From: Oerskovia douganii
GTDB taxonomy: Bacteria; Actinomycetota; Actinomycetes; Actinomycetales; Cellulomonadaceae
Direction of reading: 5' to 3'
Length of the DNA: 64,000 nucleotides
NCBI RefSeq assembly: GCF_015142735.1
Contig: NZ_JACSPN010000018.1
Location: 1 to 64,000, forward strand
The position numbers and the translations under genes are program-made. This document shows positions 53,408 to 64,000 of this stretch, one piece after another. How positions within the stretch are numbered: the stretch's first letter is position 1; the number at the start of each line of letters is the position of its first letter. The notes beneath the pieces were generated by a model that had not been told where the DNA came from, searched no databases, and worked only from the letters and a program-made list of their open reading frames with translations.

Positions 53408-53755
53408 TCAGACGTTGAAGCCCAGCGCGCGCAGCTGGTCCTTGCCGTCCTGCGTGATCTTCTCGGGGCCCCACGGCGGCATCCAGACCCAGTTGACCCG
53501 GAAGCCGTCGATCAGACCGTCGAGGGACTGCGCCGTCTGGTCCTCGATGACGTCCGTGAGCGGGCAGGCCGCCGACGTGAGCGTCATGTCGATCACGGCG
53601 TGGTTGTTCTGGTCGACCTGGATGCCGTAGACCAGGCCGAGGTCGACGACGTTGATGCCGAGCTCGGGGTCGATGACGTCGCGCATGGCCTCCTCGACGT
53701 CGGCCGCGGTCGGCGGGGTCGGCGCCGCAGAGGCGGCGGGGGTCTCGGTCGTCAT
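53408..53755 (-). CDS. sufT: SufT / MIP18-family Fe-S assembly protein
   Basis: A 115-residue DUF59 protein. The core is EEAMRDVIDPELGINVVDLG, followed by MTLTSAACPLTD with the reactive cysteine, and VWMPPWGPEKITQDGKDQL at the end. SufT-type proteins help mature Fe-S proteins. The ATG at 53753-53755 overlaps the sufU stop by 4 bases, making it the last gene of the suf operon. Confidence 0.93.
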   Translation of the reverse strand: MTTETPAASAAPTPPTAADVEEAMRDVIDPELGINVVDLGLVYGIQVDQNNHAVIDMTLTSAACPLTDVIEDQTAQSLDGLIDGFRVNWVWMPPWGPEKITQDGKDQLRALGFNV

Positions 53756-54297
53756 CGGTTCTCCTGAGGTGACTGAGTGGACGTGGTCTGGTCGAGCTCG
53801 GGCTGGGTGGCGTGGGCGTCCGCGAGGACCCCGGACGTCGCCAGGGTGTCACGCAGGGCTGCCCAGCCGAGCAGCGCGCACTTGATGCGGGCCGGGAACT
53901 GCGCGACCCCGGTGAAGGCCGTGGCGTCGCCGAGCTGGTCCTCGAGGTCGTCATCGAGGCCCTTGCCGCGCGACTGCATGAGCTGGCGGAAGACGTCGCC
54001 CAGGTGCTCCGACTCGGCGACGGGCGCGCCCGTCACGAGGTCCGTGAGCACGGACAGCGAGGCCTGCGAGATGCTGCAGCCCTGCCCCTCCCAGCTCACG
54101 CTCGAGATGGTCGGGGCCTTCGGGTCGGCGGTGTCGAACTCGACGCGCATCGTGACCTCGTCGCCGCACGTGGGGTTGATCTGGTGCGACTCACCGTGCA
54201 GGTGCCCCTCGGAGAGTTCCACGAAGCCTCGCCCGTGGGGGGACTTCGCGTGGTCGAGGATGACCTGCTGGTACATCTGCTCCAACGAGCTGCTCAT
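53752..54297 (-). CDS. sufU: SufU Fe-S assembly sulfur-transfer protein
   Basis: A 181-residue protein. The zinc ligands of SufU are present: C44 and D46 in NPTCGDEV, C74 in GQGCSIS, and C140 in FPARIKCALLGW. SufU accepts persulfide sulfur from SufS in Gram-positive bacteria. The C-terminal 30 residues are Thr/Ser/Gln-rich. It follows sufS by 77 bases. Confidence 0.94.
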   Translation of the reverse strand: MSSSLEQMYQQVILDHAKSPHGRGFVELSEGHLHGESHQINPTCGDEVTMRVEFDTADPKAPTISSVSWEGQGCSISQASLSVLTDLVTGAPVAESEHLGDVFRQLMQSRGKGLDDDLEDQLGDATAFTGVAQFPARIKCALLGWAALRDTLATSGVLADAHATQPELDQTTSTQSPQENR

Positions 54298-54374
54298 GGC
54301 GGGGGTCGTGCTCCTTCGGTACATCCTGCGGGGCCGTGGGGACCGCGCGAAACAAGTGTGGGACGTGCGGGTTC

Positions 54375-56496
<2,122 letters not shown>

Positions 56497-56531
56497 GTGG
56501 TGTTCTCCAGTATTCGAGAAAAGTTCAGGGG

Positions 56532-56873
56532 TCAGGACGGGGAGACGGTCTGGTCGATGTCGACGAGCACGCGCTCGCCGTCGATCGTGACCGGGTAGAC
56601 GGGCACGGGGCGCATCGCGGGCAGCGCGGTGGGCATGCCGGTCCGCAGGTCGAACTGCGAGCCGTGCAGCCAGCACTCGATGAAGCAGCCCTCGACCTCG
56701 CCGTCGGACAGCGAGACCGCACCGTGGGAGCAGATGTCCGAGATGGCGTGCCAGTTCCCGTCGCCGTCGCGGACGACCGCGACCTCGACGGGGCCGCTCT
56801 CGCCCTCGAGCTCCACGCGCAGCGCCTCCTCGGGCGCCACGTCGTCGGTCATGCAAGCAAGCTGTGCAGTCAT
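56532..56873 (-). CDS. Rieske-type ferredoxin of the suf operon
   Basis: A 113-residue Rieske [2Fe-2S] protein. Ligands are Cys-x-His in DICSHGAVSL and Cys-x2-His in IECWLHGSQFD. Such small Rieske proteins are a regular part of actinobacterial suf operons and are annotated as non-heme iron oxygenase ferredoxins; here an electron-transfer role in cluster assembly is more likely. Between sufD and sufC, 10 bases after sufD. Confidence 0.92.
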   Translation of the reverse strand: MTAQLACMTDDVAPEEALRVELEGESGPVEVAVVRDGDGNWHAISDICSHGAVSLSDGEVEGCFIECWLHGSQFDLRTGMPTALPAMRPVPVYPVTIDGERVLVDIDQTVSPS

Positions 56874-56883
56874 GCGGGTCCGG

Positions 56884-58116
56884 TCACCGGCCTTCGATGA
56901 CGCTCATCGACTTGGCGAGCTCGGCCTCGATCGACTCGAGCAGGCGCTCCTCGACCGAGGGGACGCCGATCTCCTGGATGAGCTCTGCGAAGAAGCCACG
57001 GACCACGAGACGACGGGCGTCGGTCTCGGGGATGCCGCGGGCCTGCAGGTAGAAGAGCTGCTCGTCGTCGAAACGACCGGTGGCCGAGGCGTGCCCGGCC
57101 CCCTCGATGAGGCCCGTCTCGATCTCGAGGTTCGGGACCGAGTCCGCGCGCGCGCCGTCCGACAGGACGAGGTTGCGGTTGAGCTCGTAGGTGTCCGTGC
57201 CCTCTGCCTCGGTGCGGATCAGCACGTCGCCGACCCAGACCGTGTGCGCGCCCTCGCCCTGCAGTGCGCCCTTGTACGTGACGCGGGACTTGCAGCTGGG
57301 GACGGCGTGGTCGACGAAGAGGCGGTGCTCCTGGTGCTGGTCGGCGTCCGCGAAGTACAGGCCGACCATCTCGACCTCGCCACCGGTGCCGGTGAACTCG
57401 GCGTCGGGGGTCACGCGGACGACGTCGCCGCCGAACGTCACGACGACGTGCTTGAGCTTGGCGTCGCGGCCGATGCGGGCGCGGTGCGAGCTCGCGTGGA
57501 CCGCGCCCTCGCTCCAGTCCTGCACCGAGACGACCGTGAGGTGGGCGCCGTCCTCGACGACGATCTCGACGGTCTCGGTGAGCGTCGCGGAGCCGACGTG
57601 GTCGATGACCACGACGGACTCGCTGTGCCGCTGCGCGTGGACCAGCAGGTGCGTCGCGGTGGGCTCGTCGGACAGGCCCTCGATGCGCACCGAGGTGACC
57701 TCGCTGGCCACGGCCTCGGCCGGGATCGTGACGACGGTCGCCTCGGAGAACGCGTTCCACGCGGTCACGGCGGTGCGGTCGCCCGGGACGCCCGCGCGGC
57801 CGAGCCGCTCGTCGTCACGGCCGACGATCTCGACCGTGACCTCGGGCGCGTCGACCACGGTCGTGCGCACGCCGGCGCTGCCGAGCGTCGTCGAGAACAG
57901 CGGGGCGAGGCGCTTGACCGGGGAGAAGCGCCACTCCTCCTCGCGGCCGGTGGGCTCGGTGATCACGGCCGGGTCGAACGACGTGATGCGCTCGGCGCGG
58001 GAGCCCTGCGGCGTGCCGCCGACCCCGTGCGAGTGAGCGCCGTCCTGGGTCGCCTGGGAGTGGTCCGTGCTCAGGCCGACGGGGTCGGTCTGGGGGGTGC
58101 TCGCAGTAGTAGTCAT
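56884..58116 (-). CDS. sufD: Fe-S assembly protein SufD
   Basis: A 410-residue scaffold subunit of SufBCD. The parallel beta-helix core is preceded by EEEWRFSPVKRLAPLF, and the C-terminal helical part has HASATGRFDDEQLFYLQARG, typical of SufD. A Thr/Ser/Gln-rich leader of about 40 residues precedes it. It starts one base from the sufB stop. Confidence 0.95.
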   Translation of the reverse strand: MTTTASTPQTDPVGLSTDHSQATQDGAHSHGVGGTPQGSRAERITSFDPAVITEPTGREEEWRFSPVKRLAPLFSTTLGSAGVRTTVVDAPEVTVEIVGRDDERLGRAGVPGDRTAVTAWNAFSEATVVTIPAEAVASEVTSVRIEGLSDEPTATHLLVHAQRHSESVVVIDHVGSATLTETVEIVVEDGAHLTVVSVQDWSEGAVHASSHRARIGRDAKLKHVVVTFGGDVVRVTPDAEFTGTGGEVEMVGLYFADADQHQEHRLFVDHAVPSCKSRVTYKGALQGEGAHTVWVGDVLIRTEAEGTDTYELNRNLVLSDGARADSVPNLEIETGLIEGAGHASATGRFDDEQLFYLQARGIPETDARRLVVRGFFAELIQEIGVPSVEERLLESIEAELAKSMSVIEGR

Positions 58117-59571
58117 TTAGCCGACGGACCCTTCCATCTGCAGTTCGATGAGGCGGTTGAGCTCGAGCGCGTACTCCATGGGCAGCTCACGGGCGATGGG
58201 CTCGACGAACCCGCGCACGATCATGGCCATGGCCTCGGTCTCCGCCATGCCTCGGGACATGAGGTAGAACAGCTGGTCCTCGCTCACGCGCGACACGGTC
58301 GCCTCGTGACCCATCGAGACGTCGTCCTCGCGGACGTCGACGTACGGGTAGGTGTCGGACCGGGAGATCTGGTCGACGAGCAGCGCGTCGCACAGAACGG
58401 TGGAGGCGGAGTGCTCCGCTCCCTCGAGGACCTGGACGAGGCCGCGGTAGGACGTGCGTCCACCGCCGCGCGCCACGGACTTCGAGACGATCGAGGAGGA
58501 CGTGTGCGGGGCCGCGTGCACCATCTTGGCGCCTGCGTCCTGGTGCTGGCCCTCGCCCGCGAACGCGATCGACAGCGTCTCGCCCTTGGCGTGCTCGCCG
58601 AGCAGGTAGATCGCGGGGTACTTCATGGTGACCTTGGAGCCGATGTTGCCGTCGACCCACTCCATGGTCGCGCCCTCGGCCGCCGTCGCGCGCTTGGTGA
58701 CGAGGTTGTACACGTTGTTCGACCAGTTCTGGATGGTCGTGTAGCGCACGCGGGCGTTCTTCTTGACGATGATCTCGACGACCGCGGAGTGCAGCGAGTC
58801 GCTCGAGTAGATCGGGGCGGTGCAGCCCTCGACGTAGTGCACGTACGAGCCCTCGTCCGCGATGATCAGCGTGCGCTCGAACTGGCCCATGTTCTCCGTG
58901 TTGATGCGGAAGTAGGCCTGCAGCGGGATCTCGACGTGGACGCCCGGGGGGACGTAGACGAACGAACCGCCGGACCACACGGCCGAGTTGAGCGCGGCGA
59001 ACTTGTTGTCACCCGAGGGGATGACGGTGCCGAAGTACTCCTGGAAGAGCTCGGGGTGCTCGCGCAGCGCGGTGTCGGTGTCGAGGAAGATGACGCCCTG
59101 CTTCTCGAGCTCCTCGTTGATCTGGTGGTAGACCACCTCGGACTCGTACTGGGCCGCGACGCCGGCGACGAGGCGCTGCTTCTCCGCCTCGGGGATGCCG
59201 AGCTTGTCGTAGGTCTCCTTGATGTCCTCGGGCAGGTCGTCCCAGGAGGTCGCCTGCTTCTCGGTGGACCGCACGAAGTACTTGATGTTGTCGAAGTCGA
59301 TGCCCGACAGGTCGCTGCCCCAGTTGGGCATGGGCTTCTTGTCGAACAGGCGCAGGGCCTTGAGGCGGTAGTTCAGCATCCACTCGGGCTCGCTCTTGAG
59401 CGCGGAGATGTTGCGCACGACCGCCTCGGAGAGGCCGCGCTGCGCGGTCGCGCCGGCATCGTCCTTGTCGTGCCAGCCGTAGCCGTAGGAGCCGATCGAG
59501 GCGATGATCTCCTCGTCGGACTGGCCGGTGCTCTGGGACACGCCAGCGGTGTCCTGGGTGGGAGCGCTCAT
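58117..59571 (-). CDS. sufB: Fe-S assembly protein SufB
   Basis: A 484-residue scaffold subunit. Motifs include [11 protein letters not shown] near the start, [40 protein letters not shown], and [20 protein letters not shown] at the end. No intein is present, unlike mycobacterial SufB. The ATG overlaps the sufR stop by 4 bases (ATGA). Confidence 0.97.
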   Translation of the reverse strand: MSAPTQDTAGVSQSTGQSDEEIIASIGSYGYGWHDKDDAGATAQRGLSEAVVRNISALKSEPEWMLNYRLKALRLFDKKPMPNWGSDLSGIDFDNIKYFVRSTEKQATSWDDLPEDIKETYDKLGIPEAEKQRLVAGVAAQYESEVVYHQINEELEKQGVIFLDTDTALREHPELFQEYFGTVIPSGDNKFAALNSAVWSGGSFVYVPPGVHVEIPLQAYFRINTENMGQFERTLIIADEGSYVHYVEGCTAPIYSSDSLHSAVVEIIVKKNARVRYTTIQNWSNNVYNLVTKRATAAEGATMEWVDGNIGSKVTMKYPAIYLLGEHAKGETLSIAFAGEGQHQDAGAKMVHAAPHTSSSIVSKSVARGGGRTSYRGLVQVLEGAEHSASTVLCDALLVDQISRSDTYPYVDVREDDVSMGHEATVSRVSEDQLFYLMSRGMAETEAMAMIVRGFVEPIARELPMEYALELNRLIELQMEGSVG

Positions 59572-60452
59572 GTCATTCCTTCCACGTTCCGTCGGACGAC
59601 GGAGGGGGGGCGGTGGGCGGTGGTCGGTGAACCTGTCGGTTCGGGGTGTCGTGCTGGGGGGTGCGCCGGGGCGCGCGGTCCGCGCGCGGTGGCACGGCGT
59701 TCGGTGGTCTCGTGCCCGACGGCGTCGCGCGCCTCGGGTGCTCGGACGGTCCCCGGCAGGACGGGGACGTTGGTGGTGCACGCGTGCCCGCCGCCCGCGA
59801 GGGTCGCGAGCCGCTGGACGTGCGAGCCGAGGAGCCGGGAGAAGACCTGGGCCTCGGCGTCGCAGAGCTGGGGGAACTCCTCCGCGACGTGCTGGACGGG
59901 GCAGTGGCCCTGGCACAGCTGGACGGTCGCGGTGCCCGCGACGGGGCGCACGCTCGCCGCGAAGCCGTCCTCCGCGAGGACCGTGGCGAGCTGCTCGGCC
60001 CGGCCCGCGACGTCGTCGGCCGTGATGCGGCTCGCGTAGCGGTCCGTGAGCGCCTCGAGCCGGCGGTGCGCGAACTCCTCGACCGCGTCCTCCCCCGCGA
60101 CGTCGCGCAGGTAGCGCAGCGCCTGGGTCGCGAGGTCGGGGTAGGCGCCCGAGAGCTCTGACTGCCCGCGGTTCGTGGCGACGTAGTGCCGGGCGGGGCG
60201 CCCGCGCATCCCGGTCGCCGTCCCCGACTCGTGGACGGCGATGAGGCCGTCGGTCTCGAGCTGGGCGAGGTGTCGGCGGACGCCTGCCGGCGTGAGGCCG
60301 AGGTCGGTCGCGAGCGAGGCGGCGCTCACGGGGCCGTCGGAGACGATGAGCGCGAGGACGCGCTCACGGGTCGTGCCGTCGCCGTCGACGGGGGCGGGTC
60401 CGGGGACGGTCGCGGCGCTCGGCGCGCGGGAGGTGCGTGCGTCCTCGCTCAT
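59568..60452 (-). CDS. sufR: Fe-S cluster regulator SufR
   Basis: A 294-residue repressor heading the suf operon. A winged-helix domain (about 28-90) has [20 protein letters not shown] and the wing [10 protein letters not shown]. Cysteines C184-x12-C197-x27-C225, with C180 close by, reproduce the spacing of cyanobacterial SufR, where they bind a [4Fe-4S] cluster. When the cluster is lost, repression is relieved. A 65-residue Pro/Arg/His-rich C-terminal tail after the cluster site is unusual. Leader of roughly 170 bases upstream, shared with a divergent ABC gene. Confidence 0.93.
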   Translation of the reverse strand: MSEDARTSRAPSAATVPGPAPVDGDGTTRERVLALIVSDGPVSAASLATDLGLTPAGVRRHLAQLETDGLIAVHESGTATGMRGRPARHYVATNRGQSELSGAYPDLATQALRYLRDVAGEDAVEEFAHRRLEALTDRYASRITADDVAGRAEQLATVLAEDGFAASVRPVAGTATVQLCQGHCPVQHVAEEFPQLCDAEAQVFSRLLGSHVQRLATLAGGGHACTTNVPVLPGTVRAPEARDAVGHETTERRATARGPRAPAHPPARHPEPTGSPTTAHRPPSVVRRNVEGMT

Positions 60453-60611
60453 GCCTCACCTCCACGTCGTGTCCGGCCTGCTGGTTCCTTCCGCCTGGCC
60501 CGCGGGCGCGCGAGATCCCGGGAGGCGTCGTCGATATAGGTAACAGTCTCATGCGCTAATTGTTCCGGCGCAAGCAAGGCGTACCTCACACCGGGCCCCA
60601 GGCGGCTCCCC

Positions 60612-60617
60612 TACAAT
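60612..60617 (+). promoter_or_regulatory. -10 box of a probable leaderless ABC exporter transcript
   Basis: TACAAT ends 7 bases before the GTG of the ATPase gene. No ribosome site is present. The sufR promoter must lie in the same divergent region (60453-60624). Confidence 0.55.
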
Positions 60618-60624
60618 CGCCACC

Positions 60625-61584
60625 GTGCCCGACTCCCCTGCCGTCGTCCTCCAGGACGTGGTCAAGCGTTATGACGGCCGGGCGGTCGTCGACCACCTGA
60701 GCCTGACCGCCTCGCGCGGCGCCGTGACCGCGGTCCTCGGCCCCAACGGGGCCGGCAAGACCACCACGATCGAGTGCTGCGAGGGCCTGCGTGCCCCCGA
60801 CGAGGGCAGGGTCGAGGTCCTCGGCCTCGACCCGCTGCTGAACGCGCGCGAACTTCGCCCGCGGGTCGGCGTCATGCTCCAGGACGGCGGGCTGCCCACG
60901 GGCGTGCGTGCGCTCGAGATGCTGCACCACGTCGCGTCGATGTACGCGAACCCTCGCGACGTGGCGGAGATCACGGAGCGCCTGGGGCTCGCGAGCTTCG
61001 CCCGGACCACGGTCCGGCGGCTGTCGGGCGGCCAGCGGCAGCGTCTCGCGCTCGCCGCGGCGATCGTGGGCCGCCCCGAGGTCGTGTTCCTCGACGAGCC
61101 GAGCGCGGGCATGGACCCGCAGAGCCGGCACGCGGTGTGGGAGCTCGTGCGCGAGCTGCGCGCGGACGGCGTCGGGATCGTCCTGACGACACACCTCATG
61201 GACGAGGCCGAGGACCTCGCGGACCACGTGTACATCGTGGACCACGGGCAGGTCATCGCGTCGGGGGCGACGGCCGACCTGCTGCACGCGGGGCCGTCCG
61301 CGGACGGGGACCGCACGCTGCGCCTCGAGGCCCGCGAGGGCCTGGACGTGGACGCGCTGCGCGGACGCGTCGAGTCCGGCCCGACGGCGTCGCCTGCCTC
61401 CGCGTGGACCGTCACCGAGACCCAGCCCGGCTCGTACAGCGTGACGGGGCCGGTCGACCCGTCGACCGTCGCCGTCGTGACCGCGTGGCTCGCGGAGCAG
61501 AGCGCGCTCGCCTCGCGTCTCACGATCGGTCGCCGCACCCTCGAGGACGTGTTCCTCGACCTGACAGGACGAGAGCTCCGATGA
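60625..61584 (+). CDS. ABC-2 exporter ATP-binding protein
   Basis: A 319-residue ATPase: Walker [18 protein letters not shown], signature RLSGGQRQRLALA, Walker B VVFLDEPSAGMDP, H-loop LTTHLMDEAE. The C-terminal 100 residues are an extra domain, as in DrrA-like drug/antibiotic exporters. It is coupled by 4 bases (ATGA) to the permease gene and lies next to sufR and ctaA, an arrangement often seen in actinobacteria. Confidence 0.94.
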   Translation: MPDSPAVVLQDVVKRYDGRAVVDHLSLTASRGAVTAVLGPNGAGKTTTIECCEGLRAPDEGRVEVLGLDPLLNARELRPRVGVMLQDGGLPTGVRALEMLHHVASMYANPRDVAEITERLGLASFARTTVRRLSGGQRQRLALAAAIVGRPEVVFLDEPSAGMDPQSRHAVWELVRELRADGVGIVLTTHLMDEAEDLADHVYIVDHGQVIASGATADLLHAGPSADGDRTLRLEAREGLDVDALRGRVESGPTASPASAWTVTETQPGSYSVTGPVDPSTVAVVTAWLAEQSALASRLTIGRRTLEDVFLDLTGRELR

Positions 61585-62387
61585 CCGACCAGACGACGGC
61601 CGGCCCGGCCGTCCCGGGACCCTCCGTGCCGACCACGACCGACGGCGCGGCCCCGGCGTGGCGCCGGGTCGCGTCCCAGACGGCGTTCGAGACGCGCATG
61701 ATCCTGCGCAACGGCGAGCAGCTGCTCGTGACGATCGTCCTGCCCGTGATGCTGCTCGTCGGGCTCGCACGCACGAGCCTCGTGGACCTCGACACCCAGG
61801 GCTACTCGCGCATCGACTTCGTGACGCCGGGCGTCCTGGCCCTCGCGGTCATGTCGACGGCCTTCACGTCGCAGGCCATCGCGACGGCCTTCGACCGCCG
61901 CAACGGCGTGCTGCGGCTGCTGTCCACGACGCCGCTGGGCCGGGGCGGGCTGCTCGCGGGCAAGATCCTCGGGGTCCTCGCGGTCGAGGTCGTCCAGGTG
62001 GTCGTGCTCAGCGGGGTCGCGCTCGCGCTCGGCTGGTCCCCGGACCCGGCCGGCGTCCTGCCGGCGCTGCTCGCGGTGCTGCTCGGTACCGCGGCGTTCA
62101 CGAGCCTCGCGCTCCTGCTCGCGGGGACCCTGCGCGCCGAGGGTGTGCTCGCGGTCGCGAACCTGCTGCTCGTGCTGCTGACCGTCGCGGGGGGCGTGCT
62201 CGTCCCGGCCGCCCAGCTCCCGGGCGCGCTCGAGCAGGTCGCACTCCTGCTCCCGTCGGGCGCGCTCGGCGAGGCCATGCGTGGCGCGCTCCTCCTGGGC
62301 GAGGTCCCCGCGTTCTCGGTGGTCGTGCTCCTCGGCTGGACCGCGGCGCTCGGGTGGGGAGCGGGCAAGCTGTTCCGCTGGCACTGA
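61581..62387 (+). CDS. ABC-2 type permease
   Basis: A 268-residue membrane protein with six hydrophobic segments, typical of the ABC-2 group (one before FVTPGVLALAVMSTAFTSQA, then DRRNGVLRLLSTTPLGRGG as the coupling loop). It is the membrane partner of the ATPase encoded upstream. Substrate not predictable; drugs, lipids or heme-related molecules are possible because the neighbour is ctaA. Confidence 0.92.
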   Translation: MTDQTTAGPAVPGPSVPTTTDGAAPAWRRVASQTAFETRMILRNGEQLLVTIVLPVMLLVGLARTSLVDLDTQGYSRIDFVTPGVLALAVMSTAFTSQAIATAFDRRNGVLRLLSTTPLGRGGLLAGKILGVLAVEVVQVVVLSGVALALGWSPDPAGVLPALLAVLLGTAAFTSLALLLAGTLRAEGVLAVANLLLVLLTVAGGVLVPAAQLPGALEQVALLLPSGALGEAMRGALLLGEVPAFSVVVLLGWTAALGWGAGKLFRWH

Positions 62388-62482
62388 CGTCCGCGCACGG
62401 ACGGGCGCGCGCAGGGGCGCCACGGGGCCAATCTCACACCGCGCGAGGCCCCCGCGATGGGAGCACCCGGGCCCGGCGCGAC

Positions 62483-62488
62483 TACCTT
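62483..62488 (+). promoter_or_regulatory. -10 box of a probable leaderless ctaA transcript
   Basis: TACCTT ends 6 bases before the ctaA GTG. The same hexamer precedes the DUF4240 gene at 9455. No ribosome site is seen. Confidence 0.5.
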
Positions 62489-62494
62489 GGGACC

Positions 62495-63433
62495 GTGAGC
62501 AGCGCAGAACTCGCCCCGGCACCCTCGACCCCCGCCTGGTACGCGAAGGTCGACCGCTTCAGTCGCTGGACCCGACCGGTCCTCGTCGCGAACCTGGTCG
62601 GCCAGATCGGCATCATCGTCACGGGCGGCGCGGTGCGCCTCACGGGCTCGGGGCTCGGTTGCTCCACGTGGCCCCTGTGCGAGCCCGGGAGCTTCACGCC
62701 CGAGTTCCACTCCGCGATGTCGATCCACCCGATCATCGAGTTCGGCAACCGGACCCTGACGGGCGTGCTCGGCGTCATCGCGGTCGCCGTGCTGCTGCTC
62801 GTGTGGACCGACGCCTCGCGCTCGTCCTCGTACCGGCGCCTCGGCTGGGCCCCGCTCGGCGGCGTCGCGGCGCAGGCCGTGATCGGCGGCATCACGGTGC
62901 TCCTGCACCTGCACCCCGCGGTCGTGGGATTCCACTTCCTGGTGTCGGCCGCGCTCGTGTGGGTCTCGGCGTACCTGCTGTACCGCCACGGCGAGGGGGA
63001 CGCCCGGCCCGTCGCGGTCGTCGACGCGGGGACGCGTGCGGTGGGCAGGGTGCTCGCCGTCCTCTCCGTCCCGCTGCTCGTCCTGGGCGTCCTGGCGACG
63101 GGGTCGGGCCCGCACGGCGGCGACGACGAGGTCGCGTACCGCTTCGCCCTCGACCCGGCGCTCATCAGCAAGGTGCACGCGGCCTCGGTGTGGCTGTTCC
63201 TCGTCGTGCTCGTCGTGCTCGCGGTGCGGGTCCTGCGCCGGAAGGACTCCCCCGCGCGCTCGCGCAAGGCCGTCGTCGTGCTGGTCGCCGTGACGCTCCT
63301 CCAGGGCCTGATCGGCTACGTCCAGTACTTCACGGGCCTGCCGGAGATCCTCGTCGCGGCGCACATGCTGGGTGCGGGGCTGCTCATCACGTCGCTCACC
63401 TGGACCCTGCTCACGTTCCGCGTGCGCGACTGA
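62495..63433 (+). CDS. ctaA: Heme A synthase (COX15/CtaA)
   Basis: A 312-residue membrane protein with eight transmembrane helices that oxidises heme O to heme A for aa3 oxidase. Heme ligands are visible in HPIIEFGNR, HPAVVGFHFLV, SKVHAASVWLF and AAHMLGAGLL. The extracellular cysteine pair CSTWPLC matches the Bacillus CtaA type. Together with SURF1 at 45840 it points to an aa3 terminal oxidase and thus to a facultative lifestyle alongside nitrate respiration. Confidence 0.95.
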   Translation: MSSAELAPAPSTPAWYAKVDRFSRWTRPVLVANLVGQIGIIVTGGAVRLTGSGLGCSTWPLCEPGSFTPEFHSAMSIHPIIEFGNRTLTGVLGVIAVAVLLLVWTDASRSSSYRRLGWAPLGGVAAQAVIGGITVLLHLHPAVVGFHFLVSAALVWVSAYLLYRHGEGDARPVAVVDAGTRAVGRVLAVLSVPLLVLGVLATGSGPHGGDDEVAYRFALDPALISKVHAASVWLFLVVLVVLAVRVLRRKDSPARSRKAVVVLVAVTLLQGLIGYVQYFTGLPEILVAAHMLGAGLLITSLTWTLLTFRVRD

Positions 63434-63462
63434 CCTCTCCGACCGTCGCCCGCGGCGGTCGA

Positions 63463-63499
63463 GAAGGGCCGCGGTCCCCGTCAGGGGCCGCGGCCCTTC
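63463..63499 (+). terminator. Hairpin terminator after ctaA
   Basis: GAAGGGCCGCGGTCCCC (63463-63479) pairs with GGGGCCGCGGCCCTTC (63484-63499) with one bulged base and the loop GTCA, followed by TGCGTC. It starts 29 bases after the ctaA stop. Confidence 0.88.
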
Positions 63500-63543
63500 T
63501 GCGTCACGGGGACGCGGCCCTTCTGCGTCACGGGGACGCGGCC
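63490..63543 (+). repeat. 24-bp tandem duplication next to the terminator
   Basis: The 24 bases at 63490-63513 are repeated exactly at 63514-63537, followed by six bases of a third copy. The unit begins inside the right arm of the terminator hairpin, so each copy carries a GCGGCCCTTCTGCGTC arm that could also pair with the left arm. Confidence 0.85.
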
Positions 63544-63620
63544 GCGCCGTGACAGCGCCCTGACACCGGCGTGACAGGCACCTCCCGGAGGCTGGGGCCA
63601 TCAGCCACCAGGAGGAATCC

Positions 63621-64000
63621 ATGACCCACGAATGGGCGGTCGAGGCGCACGGCCTCGTCAAGACGTTCGGCGACAACCGGGCGGTCGACGGAGTCGACCT
63701 GAGCATCCGCACCGGCTCGGTGTACGGCGTGCTCGGCCCGAACGGCGCCGGCAAGACCACCACCATCAGCATGCTCGCGACGCTCCTGCGCCCCGACGCG
63801 GGCGAGGCCCGGGTCTTCGGGCACGACGTCGTCCGCGAGGCCCAGGTCGTGCGCCAGCTCATCGGCGTCACGGGCCAGTACGCCTCGGTCGACGAGACGC
63901 TGAGCGCGACCGAGAACCTCGTGATCTTCTCGCGCCTGCTCGGCCTGGGCCGGGCCGAGGCTCGACGCAAGGCAGCCGGGCTGCTCGAGACGTTCGGCCT
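63621..64000 (+). CDS. DrrA-like ABC transporter ATP-binding protein (partial)
   Basis: The first 126 codons of an ATPase that runs off the window. It begins [17 protein letters not shown], with Walker [15 protein letters not shown] and the daunorubicin-resistance type segment [15 protein letters not shown] followed by [15 protein letters not shown]. An AGGAGG ribosome site lies 6 bases before the ATG. It is probably followed by an ABC-2 permease gene outside the window. Confidence 0.92.
   Translation, partial: MTHEWAVEAHGLVKTFGDNRAVDGVDLSIRTGSVYGVLGPNGAGKTTTISMLATLLRPDAGEARVFGHDVVREAQVVRQLIGVTGQYASVDETLSATENLVIFSRLLGLGRAEARRKAAGLLETFG

Noticed and set aside
60567-60590. DtxR/IdeR iron box upstream of sufR (AAGGCGTACCTCA region)
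   Set aside because: Only about 11 of 19 positions fit the consensus and one half-site is poor; not better than chance in this region.

Overview
The window is chromosomal DNA from a very GC-rich actinobacterium. Strong third-position GC bias, many GTG starts, probable leaderless transcripts, an InhA-type enoyl reductase, a corynebacterial-type GlgA and a sufRBDCSUT operon all fit Micrococcales. My best guess is the Cellulomonas/Oerskovia/Cellulosimicrobium group; this is inferred from style and gene content, not from a database match. Coding density is high. I saw no rRNA, tRNA or CRISPR array.

0-6.7 kb (minus strand): cstA, ybdD, a LytS-type sensor kinase, a LytTR response regulator, a small membrane subunit and a sodium:solute symporter form a carboxylate/pyruvate uptake and sensing block, with a CRP-like site before cstA. 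6.8-12.6 kb: an ABC-F protein, a glycosyltransferase, a DUF4240 protein, a PanE-type reductase and small membrane proteins. 12.4-23.4 kb: a respiratory nitrate block with narGHJI, the molybdopterin genes moaE, moaA and a moaD-like gene downstream, a divergent cysteine-bearing HTH regulator, and narK. The long narK upstream region carries a CRP-like site and GGGAC/GTCCC dyads like DosR/DevR boxes. 23.9-28.4 kb: lipoproteins, a SpoU methyltransferase, and a phosphodiester-glycosidase-domain protein paired with a GT2-GtrA fusion. 28.5-33.3 kb: a TetR-controlled heterodimeric ABC exporter. 33.5-40.3 kb: stomatin/NfeD pair, a lone ABC ATPase, divergent glgA/glgC, and serB.

40.3-42.7 kb is the one clearly mobile segment. 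An IS30-family transposase is followed by a CmtR-like Cd/Pb repressor and a CadD-type transporter. The whole unit is bounded by long inverted repeats (40327-40378 and 42678-42730), so it looks like an insertion sequence carrying metal-resistance cargo, inserted between the convergent genes serB and sixA.

42.7-50.6 kb: sixA, fabI, fabG, DUF3099, a small zinc-ribbon-like protein, SURF1, a second ABC-F, a zinc metallopeptidase and a DHFR-like reductase. 50.7-53.3 kb: a divergent pair encoding a Tat-exported flavin amine oxidase and a Sec-exported RidA-family protein, a plausible extracellular amine oxidation and imine hydrolysis system. 53.4-60.5 kb: the suf Fe-S assembly operon with its SufR repressor. 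60.6-64 kb: an ABC-2 exporter, ctaA (heme A synthase) and the start of a second ABC ATPase cut by the window end.
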